A stretch of 64,000 nucleotides of DNA, taken from assembly GCF_010093595.1 (NCBI RefSeq), contig NW_022985440.1:2305890-2369889 (forward strand). Reading direction: 5' to 3'. The stretch comes from Mytilinidion resinicola. Lineage: Eukaryota; Ascomycota; Dothideomycetes; Mytilinidiales; Mytilinidiaceae. Made by a program: the position numbers and the translations under genes. Positions 45,073 through 57,008 of this stretch are shown here, piece by piece (position 1 is the stretch's first letter; each line of letters starts with the position of its first letter). The notes under the pieces were generated by a model that worked only from the letters and a program-made list of their open reading frames with translations, was not told the origin of the DNA and did no database searches.

Positions 45073-47987
45073 CTTAGAAGGTATAAAAGAGATAACCTAT
45101 TATACTTTAAACACCGCTATATTAAAGAAGTTATATATAAGCAATTAATTAGGATAGCCCTACTAATCCTTTTAGACAGTATAACTACTAGACTAACTCT
45201 AACTATACCTAAAGTAGTAATATATATATAGGTATTGCTTATATAGCTATAAATACTAGAAAAAGCTAGCAATACTAAAAACGAAGAAATTGCGGCTTTA
45301 TAGGGGAATTTCTAGACTATTTAAAGGGAGCTTACTACTAGTAGAACGGTTAGCTATAAAGGCTATAAGATAAATAAACCTAAAAAGTTTACTAGTAATA
45401 AAAGAACTTTATAAGCGTTTATAACGTAGATAAGGCTATACCTGCGTATAAACTAGAGCAACTTTAAATTTAAATTAGATAAGGTTTATATAGCAGCTAC
45501 CTTCTTAAAAAAAGAAGTGTTTAACTAGTTTAACCTAATACTTATAAACTGGCTTAGCAACGCCGACGCAGATAATCGGAAACTAGAAACTAATATTATA
45601 TTTAGCAACTACGAATACTTCGAGTTAGTACTCTAGATAACCTTCGGAGACACTAATAAAAAACGGACGGCGGAACAGAAAATTATAGTTCTAAAGTAGA
45701 AGAGCTTAACTAGCTGCTATACTTTAGAATTTATATAAATCGCGTTTAAGCTATTATAGGGAGATAAAGCTTTATAAGTATAATACTATAGAGGTTTTAA
45801 GGAAGATATTAAGAATAAAATTATATAAGGTAAAAGGCCTCTAATACTCTATAAACTTAAGAAAATAGCAATATAAATTAACAGTTAATAGTATAAATAA
45901 TAACTAGAACGGGCAGATAAAAGGGGACTTTATTCCTACGCCTAGCTAGCTAAACTAAAGCTAAAAGTAACTAACTATAACTATAAAAATTGTATAGAGA
46001 TTAATATTATAAAATAATATAATAACTAGAAAAGTAGACTAATTACCGATAAAAAGAGGTAAGATAGAAAGTATAGTGGCGCATGCCTATTATACGGAAA
46101 ATAAGAATACTTCGCGAGTAAGTGCTCTAGGAACACCCGAATAGCAGCAGTTATAGTAAAGCCGAATATAAACCGCTATAATTCTATATTATAGACCGCG
46201 TACTATAATAATAACTACTTTATTTAGTAGTTAGATAAGTAGGTAATAGGGTATTATCTAATATAAAAGGCAAAGGGATATACTATTACTATAATAAGGA
46301 ATAAAAAGTATAATAGCAACCCTATAAACAACTACTACGCAGATATAAAAGTTAAAAGTATAGAGATTAACTACCTATTAGAGACGGATAAGGTATTTTA
46401 GATAATTAAACCGCGATTAGAACCCCGAACTAATATACCCGAACTATAAACTAATAGTAAAACTAAGTTACTAAATATAGAAGTATAGGTTAATAGAGTT
46501 ATAGCTATATATAAACAAAGCGTAAAAGAAATTCTTACACGCCTTAATAAGGGATAAGAAGTATAAAAGGCTAAAAACGCTATAGCGGGCGCAGAGCCGA
46601 GAGCACTAGCTAGTTACTAATTCCTAAGAGCTGTAGGAAGAGTTATAGAACAGCTCGCTAGAAAAGAAAAAGTAAAAATAGCCGCAGCTGTAGGAATAAC
46701 AACAACAACTATTAACGCCGAAACCCGCGCGAGATTAAATATATTAAAAGGCTTAAGCCGCAATATCTAGTAAAAACTAGATAATAAATCACCTATTAAG
46801 AATAGTAAGAAGTACTATAATAGTAATAAAGATTACGAACTAGAAAAGTAGTCTAGTAATAGAGAATTTAGTATTAGGCTAGAGTAAAAACTGCTAAAGC
46901 TATACGGAAGCTAAACTAAAATTAAGATTTATAGAATATTGCACCCTATTAGCGAAACAGGTGTCTATAATAAGGAAAATAAATAGCTAGATAGAAACCA
47001 CCTACTTTATAGATAGATATTTTAGGTATTATATATTAAAGATAAATATAATAAGCATATAATATATAAGAAATATTAAGGATAGTACCTATATTAGATA
47101 AAATATTATATTATTACGCAACTAGTACTATTTAAGGAAATAGAGCACTATTATTATTATTATTATTAGGTTCTATTAGGCCGATTTAGCTCCCGTTAGG
47201 GTTTATACAGCAGTGCTATTTAGGTTTTATTTATAAGGGGAAACCGTTCGCTCTATAGTAGTTAGGTGAAAACCTTATTTTCTATAGTATATAACGCCTT
47301 ACGTTCCTTTTATTTCTGCGCAGCTATAGAGGACGCGTGGCAGCTCTATAAGTATTACTATAGAGTAAGCTATTTTAATATATTCTCTAAAATCGATCCG
47401 GTGTCCGTAGGCCCTAGGTTCCAGGGTTATATAGTGTCTAGAAGGTTAGTAAGGTCTAGGATTTATATTAGGGCGCGCATGCCCTTACTATACGCGCGTG
47501 CCCTTTTTCTTAAAAGCTAAGGTATTAAATTAAAGGATAATAGGAAATTAGGGGGGTTGCCCTATTACGGGCGTGCCTATAGCTATATAATATGCGTATA
47601 TGCGTGTAGTTCTGTTTTTAGGGCGTGGCTATACAAGTCGGCTAGCTGTATAGCCAGCTTTTCTATTGCTATCTCTCTAGCTATAGAAAGGTAGGGTAGG
47701 AGGTCTATCTAGTGCAGGAACTATTGCGAAACGGCCTTATTTCCTTTATAGTTTTTGTATAGCTATATATACGTTTTTATTCTAGCCTTAAAAAATATAT
47801 TACCTCTGCTATTATAGTGTTATTTACAGTATATTACTATATATTTTAGAGACTATAGTATATACCCGCAGGGGCACGCAGGTAAAAGGTAATTAGGCAC
47901 CCTTATATAGTGCAGGTATACGTTAAGCCCTATATATTCTATTTATAAAAGCGTGATAATTAAGCTTTTTACTTTTATAAGCTTATA

Positions 47988-48043
47988 ACGTATTCTATAA
48001 GCAAGCCGTTTACCTAAGCAAGCCGTCCACTTTATTATAAAAA
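47988..48043 (+). repeat. Left terminal inverted repeat of Fot element
   Basis: Starts ACGTATTCTATAAGCAAGCC and includes an internal direct repeat of AAGCAAGCCGT. Its inverse is at 49,773-49,827 with a few RIP-type differences. Confidence 0.9.
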
Positions 48044-49772
48044 CGCGACGCGTTAACTTCTAACTACTATATATCGATAATATAACATGTAATTAATATA
48101 AAATAAAGGTCGAATATATATAGCTATCGCAGCAATTAATTAGCAGCAATTTAAAAGCAAACGGCGCGCTATTACGATATATAACGTACCCAGAAGTATA
48201 CTTCGAGATCGACGCGCTGGAACAACCCCACGACGCGATTCTAAGCCTAATTCGAAGAAGCTTTCCAAGCTGGAGGAATTAGTTGTTATTTAATATATAC
48301 TCGACCTAGATTTGCAAAGATTTCCGCCCAACCTGTATACTGTACGAGAGATAGCCAACAAATTGCTTACTAAGCGCGCCGCCGGCCACGTTGGTAAGAA
48401 CTGGCTAGAGAACTTTATTAAGCTAACACCTAAGCTTAAAATACAATTTAATCGAAAGTATAATTATTAAAGAGCTTTATATAAGGATCTAAAGGCAATT
48501 AGCGATTAGTTTAAGCTTATACGCAATATAAAAGCAAAGTATAGCATTCTAAATAAAAATATATATAACTTTAATAAAGCTGGCTTCTAAATAGGCGTTA
48601 TCTTAACTAGCGTAGTTATAATAGGCTCTAAGCGGCGCAATCGTCTAAAATTAATACAGCCAGGCGATCGCGAATAGACGACGATAATCTAAGGAGTTAA
48701 TGCCTGTAGATAGGCTATCCCGCTATTTATTATCTTTTCGGGTAAGTACTACCTCTCTATATAGTATAAAGGCAATAATATACTACTAGACTAGGTTATA
48801 GCAGTAAGCGATAATAGCTAGACGACGAATAAGCTTAGTATTGCCTGGCTGCAGTATTTTAATAAGTATATAAAGGATCGCACTATAGGCACGTATCGGC
48901 TGCTAATTATTAATAGCCACGAGAGCTACCGCTCGCTCGAATTTAAAGAGATTTGTAAGGAGAATAATATTATTACTCTCTGCATGCCAGCGTATTTATC
49001 GCACCTGCTGCAGCCGCTTAATATTAGCTGCTTTACGCCGTTAAAAAAGGCATACGGGCGCTAAATTAAGGACTTAATACGCTACTACATCAACTATATT
49101 ATAAAGCTAGAGTTCTTGCTAGTATTTAAAGCAGCCTTCTATAACTTAATTATAAAAAGCAATATTTACGCAGGCTTTTAAGGTGCAGGCCTTATACCGC
49201 TTAATCTAGAGGCAGTACTCTTAAAGCTTAATATTCGGCTTCGTATACTATTGCCTCCTACTGTAGTAGAGGCTTAATAGGAATTAAAAATACTAAGTAA
49301 CGCTCTTAAGCTAGGCTCTTAATTAGCTTTAATTTATAATTATATTTAAAGGTATTAAAATAGCTCGCCTATAGCAATTTTTAATGCGCTTAGCAGCCTT
49401 TCTAAAGGTGCTGCAACGATAATATATTAAGCTACGCTACTGCGCGATACAGTTGCCAGCCTTTAAAAGGTAAATAAAGCCGCTATAAAGCGCAAGGCGC
49501 GCAAAAAGAAGCGGATTTAGAAAGAAAGAACTCTAATAATAGAAGCAGGCTTTTAAATAGCTGCTTAAAGGCTTAATAAGGACGCCTAAAGTAAAAGGCA
49601 GCAAGGCAGGGCAGATTTTAGCGGGAGCGCGCGGCGCTATAGATACTGCGGCAAGCTAGGGCATAATATTTATACGTGTAAAAATAATGCAGAGGTTGCT
49701 GCAGATTAGGCTATAAGTTATATATAGTTAATATCTATTAGCGTTGTAGAGTAATTAACGTTTAAGGCCGGT

Positions 49773-49827
49773 TTTTATAATAAAGTAGACGGCTCGCTTA
49801 GGTAGACGGCTCGCTTATAGAATACGT
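49773..49827 (-). repeat. Right terminal inverted repeat of Fot element
   Basis: Reverse complement starts ACGTATTCTATAAGCGAGCC. Followed by the TA target duplication at 49,828-49,829. Confidence 0.9.
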
Positions 49828-51337
49828 TAGTATTTAGTTGCCTAATTTTTATTCCATTTTATATTAAGGGCCGGTATAAAAGGGCCCCTTTATTTCTTTC
49901 TATAGGCTTTCTATTTATCCCTCCACTTTTTCTTATATACTTCCTATATTACTTTTTATTTTAAAAGCTTATATAAGTTGTTTAACTACTCTTTATACCT
50001 CGGGGCTAGTGCTATAGCCTTAACCGCGAGCCTCTTTAGTACGTTACGCCGGCTCGGCTTATATTTAGGCGTTTTCCTAGGCTTATAGTATCTTTTAATA
50101 GTGTCTCTAATAGTGCAGCACGTGGTTTTAATATGCTCTTTAGCCTAGCCTGCGCGCGTGCGGTCCGCGTACGCTACCGTAAGTTCCTCTAGCTTAAGCC
50201 TTAGAGGGGGGCAAGAGGTTTTATATTTAAGCGTTTTAATATCTATTATTTTATACGCCCCTGTAATAGTATAGAGGTAGTAGTTCTAGGCCGTTTTAAG
50301 TTATTTAATTTTTACTTTGCTAATTTATTCCTTTATACCTAGTATTAGAAACTAGGTAGTGCACCTATACGTAAAAACCGGCCTAATAACTGCTAAGTAT
50401 ATATACTATGCTTTTTAGAAGCTTGCGCCCTATATTAATACTATTAGCCGTGTAAGGGCTTCTATTTATACTATAGCCTTTTCCTTTATAATACGTATAT
50501 GCGGGCCCTATTTAAGTTTAGAGTCTACCTAGACTTTAAGCACGCAGAGCTCTATAATTAGGCCCTTTATAAAGCCTTAAATATTTACTATAGCCTTTAT
50601 ATTTACTATATTTAAACGGCGCCTTATAAAGTGTATAAAGTAATACTTATCCAGGGCAAATACTATACTGTGCTTCTTCGCCCACTCTATACACCGTATA
50701 TGCGCACTTTCGATTGCCCTGCAGTTTTTTTCCGTGCTTCTACTAAATATAAGAATGTTAGTGTTGTTTATAAACCTATAGGCTATTATATTACCTTTTT
50801 ATAGTGCCGGCAGGAGCGTGCTTATAAAGAATAAAAAGAGGATTAGTAAGAGTAAAAATCCTTATAGTATGCCTGTGTTAACCGGGATAGTTTTAGCGAT
50901 ATATCTTCTAATAGAGAGTTTTATAGTTCGGTTCTATAGGAATAATTTTATAAATTGGACTATCTATTCCGGTATATATTAGACCCGTAGGTTATATATT
51001 ATTCTTTCGTAAGATACTCTATTAAAGGCCCTTAAGATGTCCAGGCTAAAAAAAAAAGTAATAAAGTAAAAGTTGCCCTTCTATACGGTTTATATTTGTT
51101 CCGTAAAAAGTTTTAGTACTGTCTGCGTAGATTATTCGGGCCTTACGCCTATTTAGCTCGGTAGGAGCATACCTTTCTCCTCTGCTATTTTAGATAGTTT
51201 TCGTGCTATAATACGTTTAAGCAGCTTACCTACTATTTCTAGCAGCGCAATTAGCCTATATAACTTCGCTATATTATAGAACGCTTTCTAAGGCTTATAT
51301 AGCACTATAGTACTTAGGTTGCAGTACTATAACCTAG

Positions 51338-51576
51338 GGTTAGCAACTTATATATAGTAACGTATTAGAATAGCATATTAATATAGGAGGAAATAATAGG
51401 TAGTATAATAGCAGTGCTGTAGCATAGTATTAGTACTATATTAGGAAACAGGATAAATTAAGTAACGCGTTAGGAAGAAATACCACGTTATGCCCCCGGG
51501 GCTAGCCCCTCTCCTTTCCCTAGTATATAAACAACAAGCTAGACACCTATAGAAATTAGAGTTTATATTAATTTTA
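51338..51576. mobile_element. LTR-like insert within the LINE RT
   Basis: About 240 bp separating two RT blocks of the LINE that should be contiguous. It is flanked by AACCTAG (left) and AACCTAA (right), a possible target duplication. The ends GTTAGCAAC and TTTTAAC suggest TGTTA..TAACA LTR termini altered by mutation. It contains an unusually GC-rich piece (CCCCCGGGGCTAGCCCC) and may be a solo LTR. Confidence 0.45.
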
Positions 51577-53689
51577 ACCTAAGTACGGTGATTAATTCTT
51601 TATACGGCTGTAGGTGGTGCCCTATATATATACACCTAGTAAAGAACTTAGCTAGCGTTAGTGCTAGCTGTATTTCGCATTTTTTAAGGATTCTGTTAGT
51701 TATCTTTATAATACCTAGGGCCTTATCCGGGGCTATTTCTATTAGCACGGAGAGGACGTTTTCTACTATAACGTTTTATAAGGACTTATACGGCTCTAGG
51801 TATTAGTATCCTTTAATATCGGAGAGGTCTGCCTCTATAGAGGGTAGGAAGAACTATTCTATAAGTATTTAGGCCTTGGTCTTGTTATCTATATAGAGTA
51901 TTGCGTTATTAAGCCGTAAAAAAAGGGGAAATTAAGGCGGTGGCCGTAGTTCTTTTCTAATAGTTCTGCCCTATTTAGCTAGCTTCTATACGCCTTTCGG
52001 ATCCGATATAATTTTATTTACTGCGCGGCGCTATACTTTTATACTTTTTTTGCGTATAGCTCTTTTCTTTCTATTATACTATACTCTGTATAAAATCTAG
52101 TCCTCTACTATTCTTAATAAGCGCCAGGTCCTATAGGCCCGCCTTATCTCCCGTACTTCCTTAGTGTACTTTATTAACCACGCAGGTAATACTTATTTTA
52201 ACGGCTTTATAAGTAGTATAGTTTTGTCTATTATAGCTTATATATACTTATATAGGCGGTGTGCAAATATATTAAGATTTTCCTCCGTCTCCTATAGGTT
52301 ATTCCGAGTTTCTAGCTTATCTAGCTATATTACTAGGTTCTCTTATACTTTTTTCTATACTATATCCTTCTACAGCCTACGCTGCGGGGGTTCGGCTGCC
52401 TTTAGTAGTAAAATATCGAACTCCGTGTATATAGGCCGGTGATTAGAGTTGCAGTTCTATTCCTTTTATACTATAGAGGAAATTGTTTATTCTATTAGCT
52501 ACCCTATTATAAATATAAGGTTAATTATAGACTATAATATTCCTCTTGCCTATATTTCTAGCCCTTCCTCCGTGGCTAAGTCTATACCTGCTTCGCGCGT
52601 AATATAGAGGAGCTCTTCTGCTTACTTCTTAATTTATATAACTCGAACTCCTCTCTATAGCAAATAGTATAGGTTTATATTTCTAATAAAAATATATTCC
52701 GCTTTAGTATTATTTAGCAGTAGAGGTAGTTCCTGTATAATACTATTAGGGTTCGGGTTATAGATATTATAAATATAGATCCTCTCTCCTCCTGCGCAAA
52801 GAAAGAGGGTGTTAAAATTTAGTAAGTAGTGTATAACCGACTACTTATTAATATCTAGTTATTTATTAATATATATATAGGCTCTTATATATTCCTTTCC
52901 TATATACAGTAGATAGTATAACTTTGTTATATACGTTATATATACTATATACCCCTGCCTTTACCTATATAGGTTTTTCTATAGTTTTTATATAGCTAGT
53001 ACTATAGGTTGCAGGCTGGCGTTCTCCGCCTTTTTAAGGAGCTCCTTTTAGGTTATTAAGTTTTTATAGACGTTATACTATATAATAGTAAGGTTATTCG
53101 GTCGTTTTAATATTAGCTTATTTTAGTGTCCTTTTATTATTTCTTAGCTTGCCCGTTATCTACCTAGGTTCTTTGCTTAGCGTAGATCTATTAGTTAGCT
53201 AGGTTATTTTATAATAATAGTATTTAAACCTTTCCGCTTAATATTAGCTAATCGCCTCCGCCGTATATAGTTTATATAGCTAGCTATAGTAATGCTTCCG
53301 GCAGTATAGCTAATCGGTTAGGTCGCGTAAATTAGGCGGGCTGCGTTCTACTTCCGATTCTAAATACCTTGTTAATAGCGGGCTAGTCCTTATCCGCTGT
53401 AAGCACCTTTTTTAGCCGCCTAGGTCCGGGTTTCTTCGAGGGTATAGGTATAGTAGAAGCCGTAGATGCTATAGAGTCTATAGAAAAGGGCTTTTCTACT
53501 TATATTTTAAACTCTTCTATATATTACACCCTTTTCTTTAGAGCTATTTTCCTTGCGTGCTATTATTTATTATATAACTGCGCTTAGAATATATATAGTT
53601 TATTGCGCTCTGCGGCGTATTAGCGTAGTGTTATCTATTTCTTATTAAGGGCCCTTTGCTAGGCCCCCTTTTAAATAGTATATTCGGCA

Positions 53690-53880
53690 CTATATAACAG
53701 GTGGTTTTTATTACAGTTTGCGTATTTCTTAATAGTCTTATCCGGGCACACTCTCGTATTATACTCGCCTGCGCATACTATATATTTAATATTCTTTTTA
53801 CAGTACCTTATAATATGCCTATAGCCCTAGCAGTTAAAGCACTGCGTGGCTGTAAATCCTGCCTTATACCTTAAGGCGTC
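53690..53880 (-). other. ORF1 zinc-knuckle remnant of the LINE
   Basis: On the minus strand a C-x2-C-x4-H-x4-C array (CFNC, GYRH, then C) is followed by a second C..C..H/N..C-type knuckle (VCAGEYNTRVC). A TAG lies at a Trp or Gln position. Typical of LINE ORF1/gag proteins. Confidence 0.7.
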
Positions 53881-54987
53881 GAGTATATAGCTTTCCTAAG
53901 CAATGCCGTTATTAATAGCGTTATTCGCTATTATTTCTGTTTATACGCCTATAATAGCCGAGCTTGCATACTATACTAGGTTTGCCTGCGCTGCGGTAAT
54001 AGCTGCCTTATTCTTCTATATAATCTTATTAATTATAAGTCCTAGGTTATAGGTTGCATTATTTTCTATTACGTTCTTCCGTAGACTTAGGTTATTAAGG
54101 TCTATCTCCTTAGGCATGCTATATACTTCGATAAGCACTATAGGCGTGCGTATAGTGGCGGAGGAGCCTAAAACAAAAACCTAATCCTTTTTTTTTAGAA
54201 GGGCGTTTTTTAATAGCTTATCCGCGATAATTACCTTAATATTACCATTTTATAGCTTCCTAATACTACTAATCTTTATAGTTTCCGGCTCTCCCGCTGC
54301 TTATAGCTTTTTTATAATATAGTTGTTCGTGTATATCGCGTTAGCCGCTTGCTAGGCGTTGTTTTTAATATAGATATTGATTTCGTGGAGGTTGTTTATT
54401 ATATTCTGTCCGATTCTCGCGTTCTGTCCAATTTATATAGCTTGCCCGATTTGTATTGCTATTAGGGCCCTTACTGCTACAGCTGCGTATACCTTATTTC
54501 CTTAAGCTTTTAGCTTGCTAATACTCTTTTTTATATTCTTTATCTCCTTTATTAGTTCCTTTTATAGCGTATTCTTCCGTTCGTCTATAGTTCTTTATAT
54601 ACGGTGGAGTCCTTTCTTAGTATTTATAAGTCCGAAAAACGCGTTATTAATGCACGCGACTATAGCCTAGAGGAAATCTATACTAATAGTATTAAGGGGC
54701 TAACTCTATAGGGCGCTTTGTATTTATTATACTTTATTAAGTATACTTAGGGTTTCCGGCCTACGTGCTTAGCTAATTATAACTTCTATAGAAAAGGGTT
54801 AGGGTACAGTAGCCTACTTTACCTACCGCTGCCTACTGCTGCCTCTAATTAGTATTTATACCTACGCTCCCTATATAGTATATAGTCTGCTTATACGGCT
54901 TTATAAATTAAATAGAGTTCACGTTAATTTACAACCTAAATAGTGCGCTTATAACACTTCTATACGTGTTAAAAAGGGGCTTTTAGT

Positions 54988-56502
54988 TATATTATTATTG
55001 TAGGTATTATTGTTATTATTATTATTGCGAGTGTAATCTAAGGTTAAAAGTTGCAGGAAAGATTTAACCTACTATAATACTACTACTACTGCCCGGAGGG
55101 CTTTATAATTGCGTACGATTGCTCTAAGTGCCTTAAGAAGCCTATTAGAACTCCTTTTAGCTTCGATTTCCAACAGCTTATTAGGACGACTGTATTGTAT
55201 TTTTATATTTATCGATATATATAAAGAGCTTAAGTTATTTAAAGTTAATATACCCCTTATATATTACGGTACGGTAGGTGTTACGCTACCTAGGAACAGA
55301 CGTTATAACGTATACTAATTATCGCCGGGACCCTTAATATTAAGTACAGGGTAACTATTTTTAATATATAGCAGTATAAGCTTATCCGAACTAACAACTT
55401 TATATACCTCTAAGTAAACAGCTAAGGGACTTACTATTATCCCTTAATTCTTAAAATATAAATATAGGCGGAAAGTATTCTATATATAATATATAATCGC
55501 TATCTAATTCTTTAGATTAAAATCGGTCGGTGCCCTATTTAATCCTCTTGCAGCGCACGCGAGCAAATTTATATATAGCACTATTAAGCTTTTCGAATTT
55601 ACTAATATATTGCTTAGTTTAAAGTTCTGCGGGGGGTATAGCTATATATAATTTGTTTTTCTTTTCGACCTTAAAGACTTTATATACTATCTTGCTATTA
55701 TTAATAGTTAGGTGCAATTTATAATAAATATTTAGAATAATATATATTTTAGAAGATTTATTAGGGGCTATTAAGTAAAAGTAGAAATCGTTTTTTAGAG
55801 GTTTAGGGCTGTATAGCGCGAAAAATCGTTTATTTATAGCTGCTGCCTCTAGCTTATACTAAACGTGAAAACGAAGAATAACTCGCTTTAGGTTATTATT
55901 AGATTCTATTTTAACGGTGTAACTTAAGGCTTTCTAGTATTACTAACTCTAATTCGTGTATAGCTAGTTATAAACGCAATATAGACCCGGTAGCGCGCTA
56001 TATAAAAAATAGTAGTAGGTTTAATAATAGTATAGAAGGCGTTAATATATTAATAAATAATTAAATCGGGTCTTAAAAATCTATAATTAGGAGTTAGGTT
56101 AGCTAGCCGTTGGAGACGCTTATATATATTAATAGCGGTGGCCGACGTCGGTTTACGATAACTGTAAAAAGTTAGCAAAATTACTATAAAAGTTAAATAA
56201 TACTTTACCTTTAGAAGATAACCTATATTATTACTAGATAAAACTATAGAATACCTAATATTAGTTATAAAATTCGTCCCTGCAGCGATGTTCTAACCGC
56301 CTGTATCTAGCCGCGGTAATATAGTAGCTAGGTTAACCTAAAACGCGGCTTAGTACTATAATTAACTAGTCCGCGTTATAATTATCTACAACTCTATATA
56401 ATAATATCTAAATACTACTATATTTTTAATAGCGTTATTTTGGCTTCTATAGCTCCCTTAAAACGCTAGCGTTACTACTTTACTAATAATTTACTAGCAC
56501 TA
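54988..56502. other. Unassigned AT-rich stretch with TTA tract
   Basis: It starts with a TTA-rich run (54,988-55,027) like the tail of a minus-strand LINE, so it may be another LINE fragment. Both strands are full of stops. A 69-codon frame (55,109-55,318) has no relatives. I cannot assign it. Confidence 0.4.
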
Positions 56503-57008
56503 TATTACAACCCGTAATATAAACAACCCGAGCGCAGAGGCACTTATAGAAATAAGTAAGTAGATAAAACTAATTATATAGAACTAGGTTACGGGACTAA
56601 AAGGGTTATATATAGAACGTATAGGGATTCTAGATTCCCCTATAGACTGCTAGTAGATAGGAATAATTTAAGAAGGGGATATTATAAAAACAGGGTTACG
56701 TAATAGCTTAAGAGGCTTAAAGGAGTAAGCCAGGCGAGCGCTTAAAGGGCTTAAGGCTGCAAGCTAAGGGAGCAGCTTAAGGAGCTTAAGGCTGTAAGCT
56801 ATATAAGTAAAAGGTTTCTTAGGACGGAGCTTTTATATAAAAGGACGCTTTTTTATATAAATAGGAACCTTATATTTAACTTAAGACTTTAATACTACCT
56901 ATTAGAAGTAATAACCCCGTTTTAGACCTTAATTAATTATTGCCTTACCTTTTAAAAACTATTGCACCCCGATAATAACTTGCCTATACCCTGCCTTAGT
57001 ATAAAATA
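56503..57008 (+). repeat. 5' LTR of copy B
   Basis: Aligns base for base with the LTR at 44,259-44,765, differing mainly by C-to-T and G-to-A. Its start TG reads TA and its end reads AAATA in place of TAACA. Confidence 0.85.

Larger units (their letters stand above)
44259..47150 (+). mobile_element. Ty3/gypsy copy A, truncated (LTR + gag)
   Basis: It collinearly matches copy B from its LTR through gag (45,100-47,150 against 57,040-59,070) and then stops abruptly at GAGCACTA, where a (TTA)n-tailed LINE begins. The gag zinc knuckle (46,084-46,125) keeps its outer Cys residues, but the second Cys reads Tyr and the His reads Tyr, both single RIP-type changes. A second partial LTR-like stretch at about 44,876-45,072 lies between the LTR and gag, so the leader region is duplicated. 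No pol part is seen. TAG stops fill the gag frame. Confidence 0.8.
47988..49827 (+). mobile_element. Complete Fot1/pogo-type DNA transposon, RIP-inactivated
   Basis: 1,840 bp bounded by TA duplications (47,986-47,987 and 49,828-49,829) and inverted repeats of about 55 bp starting ACGTATTCTATAAG. Read through its stops, the plus strand gives a CENP-B-type helix-turn-helix (FPPNLYTVREIANKLL), then DDE transposase landmarks: YNFNKAGF, GVNA, AWLQYF, a LLIINSHESY block and CMPAYLSHLLQPLN. The catalytic Asp of the LLILDGHES-type motif reads Asn, and the C-terminal zinc knuckle (CGKLGHN..TC) is still seen at about 49,640-49,680. The length is typical of Fot1/Pot2 elements. It inserted into the LINE 3' region, so it is younger than the LINE. 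Confidence 0.9.
47151..54987 (-). mobile_element. Tad-like LINE relic carrying nested insertions
   Basis: Minus-strand non-LTR retrotransposon. Its 3' end is a (TTA)6 run at 47,151-47,168 on the plus strand. Moving to higher coordinates come 3' sequence, probable RNase H remains (about 50.2-50.8 kb), and reverse transcriptase. The RT is recognisable from YRLIALLEIVGKLLKR and an FSLDI.RAFNRVSYERI-like block at about 50.9-51.3 kb, plus the preceding thumb-type block in the 61-codon frame 51,748-51,563. A CCHC gag knuckle pair of ORF1 lies at about 53,690-53,880. The order ORF1 - (EN) - RT - RNase H - tail fits the Tad clade. It is interrupted by a Fot1/pogo element and an LTR-like insert. The 5' limit is approximate, and all frames are broken. 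Confidence 0.75.

Noticed and set aside
51588..52442. Short plus-strand frames at 51,588-51,806 and 52,164-52,442
   Set aside because: They are antisense shadows of the minus-strand LINE.
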